Shown: in pieces, positions 1-7,717 of the stretch
Layout of the letters: each line of letters begins with the position of its first letter
Numbering within the stretch: the stretch's first letter is position 1
Assembly: GCA_016700055.1 (NCBI GenBank)
Contig: CP064997.1
Coordinates: 62,001-126,000 of the forward strand
DNA from: Actinomycetota bacterium
GTDB taxonomy: Bacteria; Actinomycetota; Acidimicrobiia; Acidimicrobiales; Ilumatobacteraceae
Direction: 5' to 3'
DNA: 64,000 nucleotides
Made by a program: the position numbers and the translations under genes
Notes under the pieces: generated by a model
The model's database searches: none
Seen by the model: the letters and a program-made list of their open reading frames with translations, nothing else
What the model was told of the DNA's origin: nothing

Positions 1-1
1 T

Positions 2-793
2 GCGTTCCTCGCCCTGTTCGGCTCGTGGCCGGCGAGCGCTCATGCCGACTTCTATGGTCCTAGTGGCGGCTCCCAGGACGGCGTGATCTGGGCGGGGGTG
101 CAGTTCTCGCCGCCGCCCGGTAGCGGCGGTGGTGGTGGAGGTGGCGCGAGCGAGTGCACCTGGCAGCCGGCGGAGGTCTACGACTCGGGAATCGGCAGCT
201 TCGGAGACATCGACAGGGTGGTGAACGGGGTGCGCTACCACCTCTACTACCGCAGTTGCCCGACCGGAGACGACCTCGTGTGGGTGGCCCAGCTCACCCC
301 CGCAGAGCTCGCGCAGCGGGCTGCCGACGCCGTCTACGACCGCCTGCCGGCGCCGCAAGCGCGCTTCGCGCCACCGGCCGAGCGCGGCGTGGTGCACGTC
401 GGGATGTGGTTCTGGACCGAGCCGAGCACCTGGCAACCCGTCTCGGTGACGGCCTGGATAGCAACCCCGACCGGGGTGGTGTGGGCCGAGACCACCGCCA
501 CGCCGACTCGGCTCGTCTATCGCCCCGGCGACGGTTCGGGCGTCGATCGCTGTACCGGGCCCGGCCCGGTGTGGTCGGACGCCGTGGGTGACGAGACGCC
601 GTCGCCGTGCATGCACACGTACCGCCATGCCTCTGCGACCCGCGGCGGCGGCACATACGCAGCCGAGCTCGGCATCGAATGGGCGATCTCGTGGACGTCG
701 AACGCGGCCGCCGGTGGGTCGCTGGCGGGCTACACCACGCGGTCCAGCTACGACATCCGCGTCGACGAGATCCAGGCGCTTGTAACGGGCTGA
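2..793 (+). CDS. Secreted protein of unknown function (5' end cut by the window)
   Basis: The frame is open from the window edge. Its first residues, AFLALFGSWPASAHA, read like the end of a signal peptide with a cut after AHA, so the true start lies left of the window; a GTG at 83 exists but would discard this signal. The mature part has a run of seven glycines near its start, then a roughly 190-residue domain rich in Trp and Tyr with motifs such as GMWFWTEPSTW and four cysteines that could pair outside the membrane. I do not recognise a catalytic motif. Similar secreted proteins with a Trp-rich centre occur in other actinobacteria, often near pilus-type genes, but that is memory rather than anything visible here. 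It converges on the signal peptidase gene. Confidence 0.7.
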   Translation, partial: AFLALFGSWPASAHADFYGPSGGSQDGVIWAGVQFSPPPGSGGGGGGGASECTWQPAEVYDSGIGSFGDIDRVVNGVRYHLYYRSCPTGDDLVWVAQLTPAELAQRAADAVYDRLPAPQARFAPPAERGVVHVGMWFWTEPSTWQPVSVTAWIATPTGVVWAETTATPTRLVYRPGDGSGVDRCTGPGPVWSDAVGDETPSPCMHTYRHASATRGGGTYAAELGIEWAISWTSNAAAGGSLAGYTTRSSYDIRVDEIQALVTG

Positions 794-803
794 GCGGGGC
801 TTC

Positions 804-1535
804 CTACAGCCAGGCCCACGAACCGATCGGCCAGATCACGACGAACGCCCGGCCGCGGATCGCCTCGATCTCGATCGGACCGAAGTCACGGCTGTCGAAG
901 CTGGAGGGCCGGTTGTCACCCATCACGAACACCTCGCCCTCGCGGACCAGTTCTGCCGCGCGGTCGGTCCAGCGCCCACAGCGGCTGGCGGGGTCGGGTT
1001 GGGCCATCAACTCGTCGTCCAGATACGGCTCGACCAGTTCGCTCTCGTTCACGAACACGACGCAGTTGCGGATGGTGACGGTCTCGCCGGGTAGCCCGAT
1101 GACCCGCTTGATCAGGTCGTCGTGGGCCACCTCTTGACCGTTCTGGGAGACCTTGTCGAACACCACCACGTCGCCGCGGTTGACGTCGTGCAGCTTGTAG
1201 GAGAGCTTGTTCACCAGCACCCGGTCGCTCGGCGCGAGGGTGCTCTCCATGCTCGGCCCGTCGATGTAGTACTGCTGGAAGACGAACGTGCGGATGAGCA
1301 GCGCGGCGCCGAGCGCGATCACGAGCACGATCACCCAGTCGAGGATGAACCGGGTCTGCCGGCGGCGGCGTTGGGCGCTGCCCACCTCGGCCGCGCTGTC
1401 GGCGGCGGCGGTGCTGATGTCGACCAATCCCCCGTTGTCACTGCGCATGGCTCCGCCGGCGGTGCCTCCCGCCGAGCGAGCGGCGAGCGGAGCCAGCTCG
1501 GGCAGCTCCTCGGAAGGGACGGCGTCGTCGGTCAT
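804..1535 (-). CDS. lepB: Signal peptidase I
   Basis: Membrane-bound serine protease that removes signal peptides from exported proteins. The 243-residue protein has a long, low-complexity cytosolic N-terminus (about 1-60), an RRRR stretch, one membrane helix (about 63-81) and the peptidase domain outside. The nucleophile is Ser95 in GPSMEST and the general base is Lys143 in DLIKRVIGLPGE; the conserved late box GDNRPSSFDSRDFG follows. The size and single helix fit the actinobacterial type. The start ATG has no Shine-Dalgarno sequence but a TANNNT hexamer 9 bases upstream. It lies 43 bases downstream of pafA on the same strand, so it may also be read through from there. Confidence 0.95.
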   Translation of the reverse strand: MTDDAVPSEELPELAPLAARSAGGTAGGAMRSDNGGLVDISTAAADSAAEVGSAQRRRRQTRFILDWVIVLVIALGAALLIRTFVFQQYYIDGPSMESTLAPSDRVLVNKLSYKLHDVNRGDVVVFDKVSQNGQEVAHDDLIKRVIGLPGETVTIRNCVVFVNESELVEPYLDDELMAQPDPASRCGRWTDRAAELVREGEVFVMGDNRPSSFDSRDFGPIEIEAIRGRAFVVIWPIGSWAWL

Positions 1536-1544
1536 GCTGGCGAC

Positions 1545-1550
1545 ACCGTA
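1545..1550 (-). promoter_or_regulatory. Candidate -10 box for lepB
   Basis: TACGGT on the minus strand ends 9 bases before the lepB ATG, in the short gap after pafA. This placement suggests a leaderless lepB transcript. Confidence 0.35.
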
Positions 1551-1578
1551 TCCGCGAGGGTGCGCTAGCGAGCGGCGT

Positions 1579-2937
1579 TCACAGCGAGGCGATCAACTTC
1601 TCGACGCGCTCGTCGCGGCTCTTGAACGGGTCCTTGCACAGCACCGTGCGCTGGGCCTGGTCGTTCAGCTTGAGGTGCACCCAGTCGACCGTGTAGTCGC
1701 GCTTGCGCTCCTTGGCGCGCTTGATGAACTCACCGCGCAACCTGGCCCTCGTCGTCTGTGGCGGGATGTCGATGGCGTCGGTGATGTCGGCGTCGCTGCA
1801 CACCCGCTCGACCAGCCCGTGGTCTTGCAGCTTGTAGTAGAGGCCGCGGTCACGACAGAGGTCGTGGTACTGCAGGTCGACGAGCTGCACGCGCGCGTGG
1901 CCGAGCGCCAGGCCGTGCTTCGCGCGGAATGCCTCGATCAGGCGGTACTTGATCACCCAGTCGACCTCGCGGTCGAGCTTCAGCGGGTCGTTCTCCAGCG
2001 TGGTCACACAGTGCTCCCACATCTCGAGTGCCCGCTGCTCGAGCGGCGGGAAGCCCTTTGCGGCGGAATAGCGCAGGGCCCGGTCGAGGTACTCCCGCTG
2101 GATGTCGAGCGCACTCACCTCGCGCCCGTTGGCGAGGCGTACCGTGCGCCGGCAAGTCATGTCGTGGCTGATCTCGCGGATGGCGCGGATGGGGTTCTCG
2201 AGCGTCATGTCGCGCAGCACGACCGCCGGATCCTCGATCATCCTCAGCATGCAGGCAGCCGCGCCGACCTTCAAGAAGGTGGTGTACTCGCTCATGTTCG
2301 AGTCGCCGACGATCACGTGGAGGCGGCGGTAGCGCTCGGCGTCGGCGTGGGGCTCATCACGCGTGTTGATGATCGGGCGGCTGCGGGTGGTGGCCGAGCT
2401 GACCCCTTCCCAGATGTGCTCGGCACGCTGCGAGATGGAGTACACCGGGCCCCTCGCCGTCTGCAGCACCTTGCCGGCCCCGGTGTAGATCTGGCGGGAG
2501 ACGAGGAACGGGATGAGCACCTCGGCGTAGTGGCCGAGGTCGTCGTCGCGGCTCGTCGAGTAGTTCTCGTGACAGCCGTAGGAGTTGCCGGCCGAGTCGG
2601 TGTTGTTCTTGAACAGGTAGATCGTTCCCCGGATCCCCTCCTCGCGCAGTCGCTGCTCGGCCGAGTTGAGCAGCGACTCGAGGATGCGCTCGCCGGCCTT
2701 GTCGTGCACGACCACGTCGTACAGCGAATCGCACTCCGGGGTCGCGTACTCGGGGTGGGACCCGACGTCGAGGTAGAGCCGCGCCCCGTTCTGCAAGAAG
2801 ACGTTGGAGCTGCGCCCCCAGGAGACGACGCGCCGGAACAGGTAACGGGCGACCTCGTCGGGGCTCAGGCGACGCTGGCCGCGCAGCGTGCAGGTGACGC
2901 CGTATTCGTTCTCGAGGCCGAATATCCGGCGCTCCAT
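1579..2937 (-). CDS. pafA: Pup-protein ligase PafA
   Basis: Uses ATP to phosphorylate the C-terminal glutamate of Pup and join it to substrate lysines, marking them for the proteasome. The 452-residue protein starts [13 protein letters not shown], with the family's glutamate-rich ATP/Mg site, and carries the catalytic Asp (D57) in [15 protein letters not shown]. Later come the [16 protein letters not shown] segment and [16 protein letters not shown]. It lacks the N-terminal Dop loop seen in its paralogue at 7.7-9.2 kb, which separates ligase from depupylase. Unusually it is not next to prcA: the pxpABC genes and a receiver-like gene intervene. It starts 10 bases after pxpC. Confidence 0.97.
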   Translation of the reverse strand: MERRIFGLENEYGVTCTLRGQRRLSPDEVARYLFRRVVSWGRSSNVFLQNGARLYLDVGSHPEYATPECDSLYDVVVHDKAGERILESLLNSAEQRLREEGIRGTIYLFKNNTDSAGNSYGCHENYSTSRDDDLGHYAEVLIPFLVSRQIYTGAGKVLQTARGPVYSISQRAEHIWEGVSSATTRSRPIINTRDEPHADAERYRRLHVIVGDSNMSEYTTFLKVGAAACMLRMIEDPAVVLRDMTLENPIRAIREISHDMTCRRTVRLANGREVSALDIQREYLDRALRYSAAKGFPPLEQRALEMWEHCVTTLENDPLKLDREVDWVIKYRLIEAFRAKHGLALGHARVQLVDLQYHDLCRDRGLYYKLQDHGLVERVCSDADITDAIDIPPQTTRARLRGEFIKRAKERKRDYTVDWVHLKLNDQAQRTVLCKDPFKSRDERVEKLIASL

Positions 2938-2943
2938 CGCGTC

Positions 2944-2949
2944 AACCTA
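2944..2949 (-). promoter_or_regulatory. Candidate -10 box for pafA
   Basis: TAGGTT ends 6 bases before the pafA ATG. Its TAG is also the pxpC stop codon, so the match could be chance; if real it would let pafA be transcribed separately from pxpABC. Confidence 0.25.
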
Positions 2950-3825
2950 GCGGCGCGACGGCGAGCGTCGGGCCCATTCGAAGCGCAGCACGGAACCGGG
3001 GGCTGCCTGGGCGACGATGCCGAGGTCGTCGGGATCGACGACGGCGATCACCGGGTAGCCGCCAGTCGTCGGGTGGTCGGCGAGCATCACGATCGGCAGC
3101 CCGCCACTCGGCACCTGGATCGCCCCGGGAACGAGGGGCTCGCTCGGCAGTTCGGCATCGACGACGCGGCGCAGCGCGCGTCCGGTGAGGCGGGCGCCGA
3201 CGCGGTCGCTGTCGGGCCTGACCCTCCAGTCGACCACCACGATGGCGGCGACATCGTCGGGATCGAACCAGTCGAGCCGCGGGCCTGGCCACAGCCGTAC
3301 CCGCTCACGACGTGGACGCTCCGGCGCGGTGTCCGCGGCGATCGTGGTGCGCGGGTCGGCGCCGATCGCCAGCAGCTCGCCGGGCTGGGGCGGAGGCGGT
3401 CCGATCCGCCCGAGCGAGTCCCACGAGCACGACCCGAGCACAGGCTCGGGGCGCACTCCCCCGCGCACGGCCACGTAGCAGCGCAGCCCCGACACGGCGG
3501 CGCCGACGGTGAGCAGCGCTCCGGCGGGCACCGACACGGGGGTGTGCCGCGACACGGATGCGCCGTCGACGCCGATCGCGTCCACCTCGGCGCCGGACAC
3601 CGCCACGAGCATCGCCACCGTCGCGCGAAGGGCCAGCCCGCCGCAGGTCTCGAACCCCGGCGCGCCGGCAGGGTTGCCGACGAGGCGGTTGGCGATCGCC
3701 AGCGCTCCGGCGTCGACCGCGCCCGAGCGGGTCACCCCTATCTCGGCCAGGCCGGGCCGGCCGAGGTCCTGCACGGATGTGGCCAATCCAGCTCGGACCA
3801 CCTCGACCGATCCCCGCGGGCTCAC
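2947..3825 (-). CDS. pxpC: 5-oxoprolinase subunit C (biotin-dependent carboxyltransferase-like)
   Basis: With PxpA and PxpB it hydrolyses 5-oxo-L-proline (pyroglutamate) to glutamate using ATP, clearing a damage product of glutamine and glutamate. The 292-residue protein opens VSPRGSVEVVRAGL and carries the family motif around LGRPGLAEIGVTRSGAVD, then GFETCGG and VGAAVSGLRCYVAVRGG. The GTG start at 3825 was chosen because it overlaps the pxpB stop as GTGA and removes a 40-residue arginine-rich, non-homologous leader. KipA-type annotations belong to the same family. It is the last of the three overlapping pxp genes. Confidence 0.9.
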   Translation of the reverse strand: MSPRGSVEVVRAGLATSVQDLGRPGLAEIGVTRSGAVDAGALAIANRLVGNPAGAPGFETCGGLALRATVAMLVAVSGAEVDAIGVDGASVSRHTPVSVPAGALLTVGAAVSGLRCYVAVRGGVRPEPVLGSCSWDSLGRIGPPPPQPGELLAIGADPRTTIAADTAPERPRRERVRLWPGPRLDWFDPDDVAAIVVVDWRVRPDSDRVGARLTGRALRRVVDAELPSEPLVPGAIQVPSGGLPIVMLADHPTTGGYPVIAVVDPDDLGIVAQAAPGSVLRFEWARRSPSRR

Positions 3826-4463
3826 CGCGGGCCCTTCGCTGACCGCGTTTCGACGAAGTACACGACCGTGCCGGGCACGAGCAGCGCCGGAGGGTGACGG
3901 GAGGGCTGCCACAGGTCGGCCGTGGTGCGCCCGAGCAGGTGCCACCCTCCCGGGGAGGACGTCGGGTAGACGGCGGTGTACTCGGCGGCGATCGCTACCG
4001 AGCCAGCAGGCACCCGCGCCCGCGGCTCGGCGCGCCGGGGCAGGTGCAGCGCCGGGACGAGCCCGCTCAGGTAGGCGAAGCCGGGCGAGAAGCCGCAGAA
4101 CGCGACGACGTACTCGGCGCCGCTGTGCATCGCGACCACCTCGCGGGCGTCACAGCCCACCAACGAGGCGACGTGATCGAGATCCTCGCCGGCGTAGCTG
4201 ACCGGCAGCTCCACCGTCTCGCCCCGCCCCATGGGCGGCGCAGACCTTTGCTCGGCCGCGACCGCGACCAGCGCGGCGATCTCCGCCTCGACGAGCGCGC
4301 CGCGTGCGGCGCGCACCAGCACGGTGCGGGCCGCCGGCACCACGTCGATCACCCACGCGGGGCCGCTCGCCCTCACCGCCGACGCCACGGCCACCACCCC
4401 GGCGGCCGAGTCGAGCTCGACCAGCACGGCGTCGGGGCCGTACGGCAGCAGCTGCCAGCTCAT
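3822..4463 (-). CDS. pxpB: 5-oxoprolinase subunit B (KipI-like)
   Basis: Partner subunit of PxpC in ATP-dependent 5-oxoproline hydrolysis. At 213 residues it has the usual family length and the diagnostic GFSPGFAYLSGL motif, followed by PRRAEPRARVPAGSVAIA and GGWHLLGRT. The start overlaps the pxpA stop by ATGA and its own stop overlaps pxpC by GTGA, so the three are translationally coupled. The older name is allophanate hydrolase subunit 1-like, but the presence of pxpA makes 5-oxoprolinase the better call. Confidence 0.9.
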   Translation of the reverse strand: MSWQLLPYGPDAVLVELDSAAGVVAVASAVRASGPAWVIDVVPAARTVLVRAARGALVEAEIAALVAVAAEQRSAPPMGRGETVELPVSYAGEDLDHVASLVGCDAREVVAMHSGAEYVVAFCGFSPGFAYLSGLVPALHLPRRAEPRARVPAGSVAIAAEYTAVYPTSSPGGWHLLGRTTADLWQPSRHPPALLVPGTVVYFVETRSAKGPR

Positions 4464-5227
4464 CGCGGGGCGAACGGCGACAGCTCGACGCCGGCGGCCT
4501 CGAGCGCGCGGCGCGCCGATCGGGCCAGCTCGACCGCGCCGGGCGAATCACCGTGCACGCAGATCGACTCCGCCTCCACCCGCACGATGCTGCCGTCGAC
4601 GGCGACCACGGTGCGATCGAGGGCGAGCTGCACCACCCGGCGCGCCACCGTGTCTGCGTCGGCGACGACGTCGTTCGCCATGCCACGGGGTACCAGCTCG
4701 CCGTTCGCCTGGTACCCACGGTCGGCGAAGGCCTCGCCCACGGGTCGTAGACCGACCTCCTCCGCTCGTCGCAGCAGCAGCGAGCCCGGCAGGCCGAGCA
4801 CCGCCAGGTGCGCCGAGTACTCGGCTGCCGCGTCGACGACGGCCGCCGCCTGCAAGGGATCGTGCACGGTGGCGTGGTACAACGCGCCGTGGGGCTTGAC
4901 GTAGCGCACCGACGTTCCTGCCGCGCGGGCGAACGAGTCGAGCGCACCGAGCTGGTACAGCACCGCGTCACGCAGCGCCGCGGGTTCGATGTCGAGGAAC
5001 CGCCGGCCGAACCCGACCAGGTCGGGGTAGGACACCTGGGCGCCGAGGGCCACGCCGGCGGCCGCGGCGCGCACGCAGACGCGACGCATGATCGACGGAT
5101 CTCCGGCATGGAAGCCGCAGGCGACGTTCGCGCTGGTGACCACCTGGAGCAGGGCGTCGTCGTCACCGAGGCGCCAGACCCCGAAACCCTCGCCGAGATC
5201 GCTGTTCAGGTCGACGCCAGCACCCAT
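4460..5227 (-). CDS. pxpA: 5-oxoprolinase subunit A (LamB/YcsF family)
   Basis: The 255-residue protein has the LamB/YcsF signature: DLNSDLGEGFG at the N-terminus, then SANVACGFHAGDP and VKPHGALYH, whose His and Asp residues likely form the active site for 5-oxoproline hydrolysis. It heads the pxpABC run, which lies between the receiver-like gene and pafA inside the proteasome locus. A TANNNT hexamer 8 bases before the ATG suggests the operon has its own promoter. Confidence 0.92.
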   Translation of the reverse strand: MGAGVDLNSDLGEGFGVWRLGDDDALLQVVTSANVACGFHAGDPSIMRRVCVRAAAAGVALGAQVSYPDLVGFGRRFLDIEPAALRDAVLYQLGALDSFARAAGTSVRYVKPHGALYHATVHDPLQAAAVVDAAAEYSAHLAVLGLPGSLLLRRAEEVGLRPVGEAFADRGYQANGELVPRGMANDVVADADTVARRVVQLALDRTVVAVDGSIVRVEAESICVHGDSPGAVELARSARRALEAAGVELSPFAPR

Positions 5228-5235
5228 CGCGCCTC

Positions 5236-5241
5236 ACACTA
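5236..5241 (-). promoter_or_regulatory. Candidate -10 box for pxpABC
   Basis: TAGTGT ends 8 bases before the pxpA ATG, in the 30-base gap after the receiver-like gene, and would start a pxpABC transcript of its own. Confidence 0.4.
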
Positions 5242-5257
5242 CGAAGCGCTGCACCTC

Positions 5258-5851
5258 TCAGATGCGACGCACGACGACGTCGACCACCGGGGTGTACGGG
5301 TCGTAGTCACGCACGGCCTGCACTGCCCAGGTGACCACGCTCTGCACGTCGGCCTCGCTCACCTCGGTCGGCAGGTCGAGCGTCACGACGAGGCGCTTCA
5401 AGTCTTTCGTCACGTCGACGCCGGGCATCTTGCCGAGCCGCGCGACTGCGGGGACGGTCGCGAGGCGAGCTTCGATCGCGGCCTCGTGGCCCGGTCGGTC
5501 CGGAACACCCGCTTCCTCGACTGCCTCCACCACGGCCGTACCCCCTTGCGTCACGTAGCCCACGAACGGCGCTTCGTCGTGGGCGTATGCCTCGACCACC
5601 GGAACCCGGTGACGAATGGAGCACACCGCACCCATCTCACGGAGCTGAGGTGGACGGTTCTGGTCGCGGATGAGGACCGTCACGTCGACACCGTCGCCCT
5701 CGAGCGGGCACGCGTCGAGGTCGTGGACGCCGCGGCACAGGTGCTTGTCGGTCTCGTCGAAGCACCGCACCACGTCGTGGCCGCGCTCCGCGAGCTGAGC
5801 GGCGACCAGGTCGCCTTCCTTGTGATCTCCGTCGACCAGCAGTACTCGCAT
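5258..5851 (-). CDS. Receiver-like protein of unknown function
   Basis: A 197-residue protein that I cannot assign. Its start, MRVLLVDGDHKEGDLVAAQL, looks like the first strand and helix of a response-regulator receiver domain, including an acidic pair (DGD), but no clear phosphoacceptor Asp and Lys follow, so it may be a pseudo-receiver. The C-terminal third (KRLVVTLDLP, an alternating helix, then VVDVVVRR) has a strand-helix-strand pattern. It contains three cysteines near the middle. The ATG at 5851 was preferred to a GTG at 5878, which adds nine residues with no visible support. It sits between prcA and pxpA on the same strand. Confidence 0.55.
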   Translation of the reverse strand: MRVLLVDGDHKEGDLVAAQLAERGHDVVRCFDETDKHLCRGVHDLDACPLEGDGVDVTVLIRDQNRPPQLREMGAVCSIRHRVPVVEAYAHDEAPFVGYVTQGGTAVVEAVEEAGVPDRPGHEAAIEARLATVPAVARLGKMPGVDVTKDLKRLVVTLDLPTEVSEADVQSVVTWAVQAVRDYDPYTPVVDVVVRRI

Positions 5852-5918
5852 GTGACCAGCCTGCGGAAGGCGGTGCACTAGAGGCAGGGTCAGGGGCGAT
5901 CCCTGTTCGGGACCTTCG

Positions 5919-6689
5919 TCACTCCGGAGGGGTGAGCGGGGTCAACGGCGCCTCCGGCGCGTCGCCCGCGTGAGGCCCGTCGGGCGGAGCCGCGGCGTCG
6001 GTCGGCGACTCGACGAATTCCTCTCCGAGCGCGTCGGCGACCTCGGCCAGCTCGAGACGGCGGAAGCAGCGTCGCCCGTTGGAGCGAGCCAGCACGGCCA
6101 CCTCCAGCTCGTCGGGGCCGAGCTGACGGTCACCGGCAAGTGCCCCGCGTCCCACCTGTACCGCTTCGACGAGCGTCAGGTCGGCATGCCACGCCGCAGT
6201 CAGGCGCTCCGAGATGGAGTCGGCGTCGCCGCCGAGCACGCTGAAGCGCTCCTCGTCCATCACCGTGCCGTCGTAGAGGATGTGGAACAGCTGATCGTCG
6301 GGGCCGGCGAGGCCCACCTCGGCGACGAGGATCTCGACCTCCATCGGCTTCATCTCGTGCGTGAAGATCTGGCCGAGGATCTGCGCGTACTGGTTGGCGA
6401 GGCTGCGCGCGTCGACGTCGTCGCGCGAGTACTGATAGCCCTTCAGGTCGGCCGCTCGTACGCCGGCGACGCGGAGCTGGTCGAACTCGTTGTACTTGCC
6501 GACGCCGGCGAACGCGATCCGGTCGTAGATCTCGCTCACCTTGCGCAAGGTGTTCGAAGGGTTCTCGGCGACCAGCGCGATGCCGTCGTCGTAGCGCACC
6601 GCGACCATTGCCCGCCCACGGGCGATGCCCTTGCGCGCATAGTCGGCGCGGTCCTTCATCACCTGCTCGGGGGCGACGTAGAACGGCAT
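5919..6689 (-). CDS. prcA: 20S proteasome alpha subunit
   Basis: Forms the outer seven-membered rings of the 20S core and gates substrate entry from the ARC ATPase. The 256-residue protein begins MPFYVAPEQVMKDRADYARK, the usual bacterial alpha N-terminus containing the H0 helix, and has no catalytic Thr. The body includes SRDDVDARSLANQYAQ and LFHILYDGTVMDEERF. The C-terminal 30 residues are an acidic Pro/Ala-rich tail, as in other actinobacterial alpha subunits. The start lies 2 bases after the prcB stop; upstream in-frame sequence is arginine-rich and belongs to another frame of prcB. Confidence 0.96.
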   Translation of the reverse strand: MPFYVAPEQVMKDRADYARKGIARGRAMVAVRYDDGIALVAENPSNTLRKVSEIYDRIAFAGVGKYNEFDQLRVAGVRAADLKGYQYSRDDVDARSLANQYAQILGQIFTHEMKPMEVEILVAEVGLAGPDDQLFHILYDGTVMDEERFSVLGGDADSISERLTAAWHADLTLVEAVQVGRGALAGDRQLGPDELEVAVLARSNGRRCFRRLELAEVADALGEEFVESPTDAAAPPDGPHAGDAPEAPLTPLTPPE

Positions 6690-6691
6690 GT

Positions 6692-7486
6692 TCACGGGCC
6701 GTGCACCTCCCGGAACCCGGCGGCGATCTGCTGGTAGCGCTCGGCGAGGTCGGCGTCGTCGAGACGCCGCCAGCCGTCGGCAGTGATCGTGGCCACCACG
6801 GGGTAGATGCCGCGCAGCGCGTCGGGCCCGCCCGTCGCGGAGTCGGCGTCGGCGGCCTCCCACAGCGCTCGGGCGACGAGCTCGATCGCCGCGTCGCCGG
6901 ACATCTCCCGCTGGTAGCCGACCTTCAACACGGTGCCGGCGTGCAAGCTGCCCGAGCCCGTGGCCACGTACTCGCGCTCTTCGTACCGGCCGCCGGTGAC
7001 GTCGTAGGCCCACAGCCGCCCGACTTGGCGCAACACGTCGAAGCCGGCGAAGAGCGGCACCACGACCATCCCCTGCATCGCTGCCGGGAGATTGCCGCGA
7101 ACCATCATCGAGAGCTGGTTGGCCTTGCCCTCCAGGCTGAGCGAACGGCCCTCGACCTTTTCGTAGTGCTCGAGCTGGAGCTGGAAGATCTTGATCATCT
7201 CCATCGCCGGGCCCGCGGCGCCGGCGATCGCGACACCGCTGTGGCGGTCGGCCTGCACCACCTTTTCCATGCTGCGATGGCTGATCAGGTTGCCACTGGT
7301 CGCGCGCCGGTCACCACCCATCACCACGCCGTCGGCGAAGCGCAGCGCCACACAGGTCGTCGCGTGAGGGATGTCGAGACCCTCGACCGCACCCGCGGCA
7401 GGCGTCGCCGGCAGGCCGATGCGGCGCACGAGCTCTGGAAAGCTCGACCCGGGGTCGTCACCCGGGGCGAAGATCGGCATCGACAT
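6692..7486 (-). CDS. prcB: 20S proteasome beta subunit
   Basis: Catalytic subunit of the 20S core, made as a proprotein. The 264-residue sequence has a 42-residue propeptide ending IPHA; autocleavage would expose Thr43 (TTCVALRFADGVVMGGDRRAT), the N-terminal nucleophile, with Asp and Lys-equivalent residues of the Ntn fold following. AGAAGPAMEMIK and GSGSLHAG are family landmarks. It starts 5 bases after pup and ends 2 bases before prcA, giving the usual pup-prcB-prcA order. Confidence 0.97.
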   Translation of the reverse strand: MSMPIFAPGDDPGSSFPELVRRIGLPATPAAGAVEGLDIPHATTCVALRFADGVVMGGDRRATSGNLISHRSMEKVVQADRHSGVAIAGAAGPAMEMIKIFQLQLEHYEKVEGRSLSLEGKANQLSMMVRGNLPAAMQGMVVVPLFAGFDVLRQVGRLWAYDVTGGRYEEREYVATGSGSLHAGTVLKVGYQREMSGDAAIELVARALWEAADADSATGGPDALRGIYPVVATITADGWRRLDDADLAERYQQIAAGFREVHGP

Positions 7487-7491
7487 CGGGG

Positions 7492-7686
7492 CTACTGACC
7501 GCCCTTTTGGATGTAGGACTTGACGAAGTCCTCCGCATTGGCCTCGAGCACCTCGTCGATCTCGTCGAGCAGGTCGTCGAGCTCGGCCTTCAGCTTCTCG
7601 CCCTGCTCGCCAGGCGCGGCTACTTCTTCGGCGACCTCGGCCTCACGGCTCGGGGCCGACTTCTGCTTCTGGATTCGCTCTGCCAT
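7492..7686 (-). CDS. pup: Prokaryotic ubiquitin-like protein Pup
   Basis: Small, disordered tag that is joined to lysines to send proteins to the proteasome. The 64 residues are acidic, with a coiled-coil-forming stretch about 28-52 (EKLKAELDDLLDEIDEVLE) that binds ARC, and the conserved end SYIQKGGQ. The last residue is Gln64, so Dop must deamidate it to Glu before PafA can use it. A GGGAGG-like ribosome-binding site lies about 9 bases before the ATG. It is immediately preceded by dop. Confidence 0.98.
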   Translation of the reverse strand: MAERIQKQKSAPSREAEVAEEVAAPGEQGEKLKAELDDLLDEIDEVLEANAEDFVKSYIQKGGQ

Positions 7687-7717
7687 CCAGCCGCCTCCCT
7701 CGATCTTCGTACTCGGG

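Noticed and set aside
1288..3897. An 869-residue open frame on the plus strand opposite lepB, pafA and pxpC.
   Set aside because: It is antisense to three well-supported genes and its protein is low-complexity and His/Arg-rich, a typical by-product of high GC. The same applies to long frames at 16420-19101 (+), 21883-24120 (-) and 42592-44739 (+).
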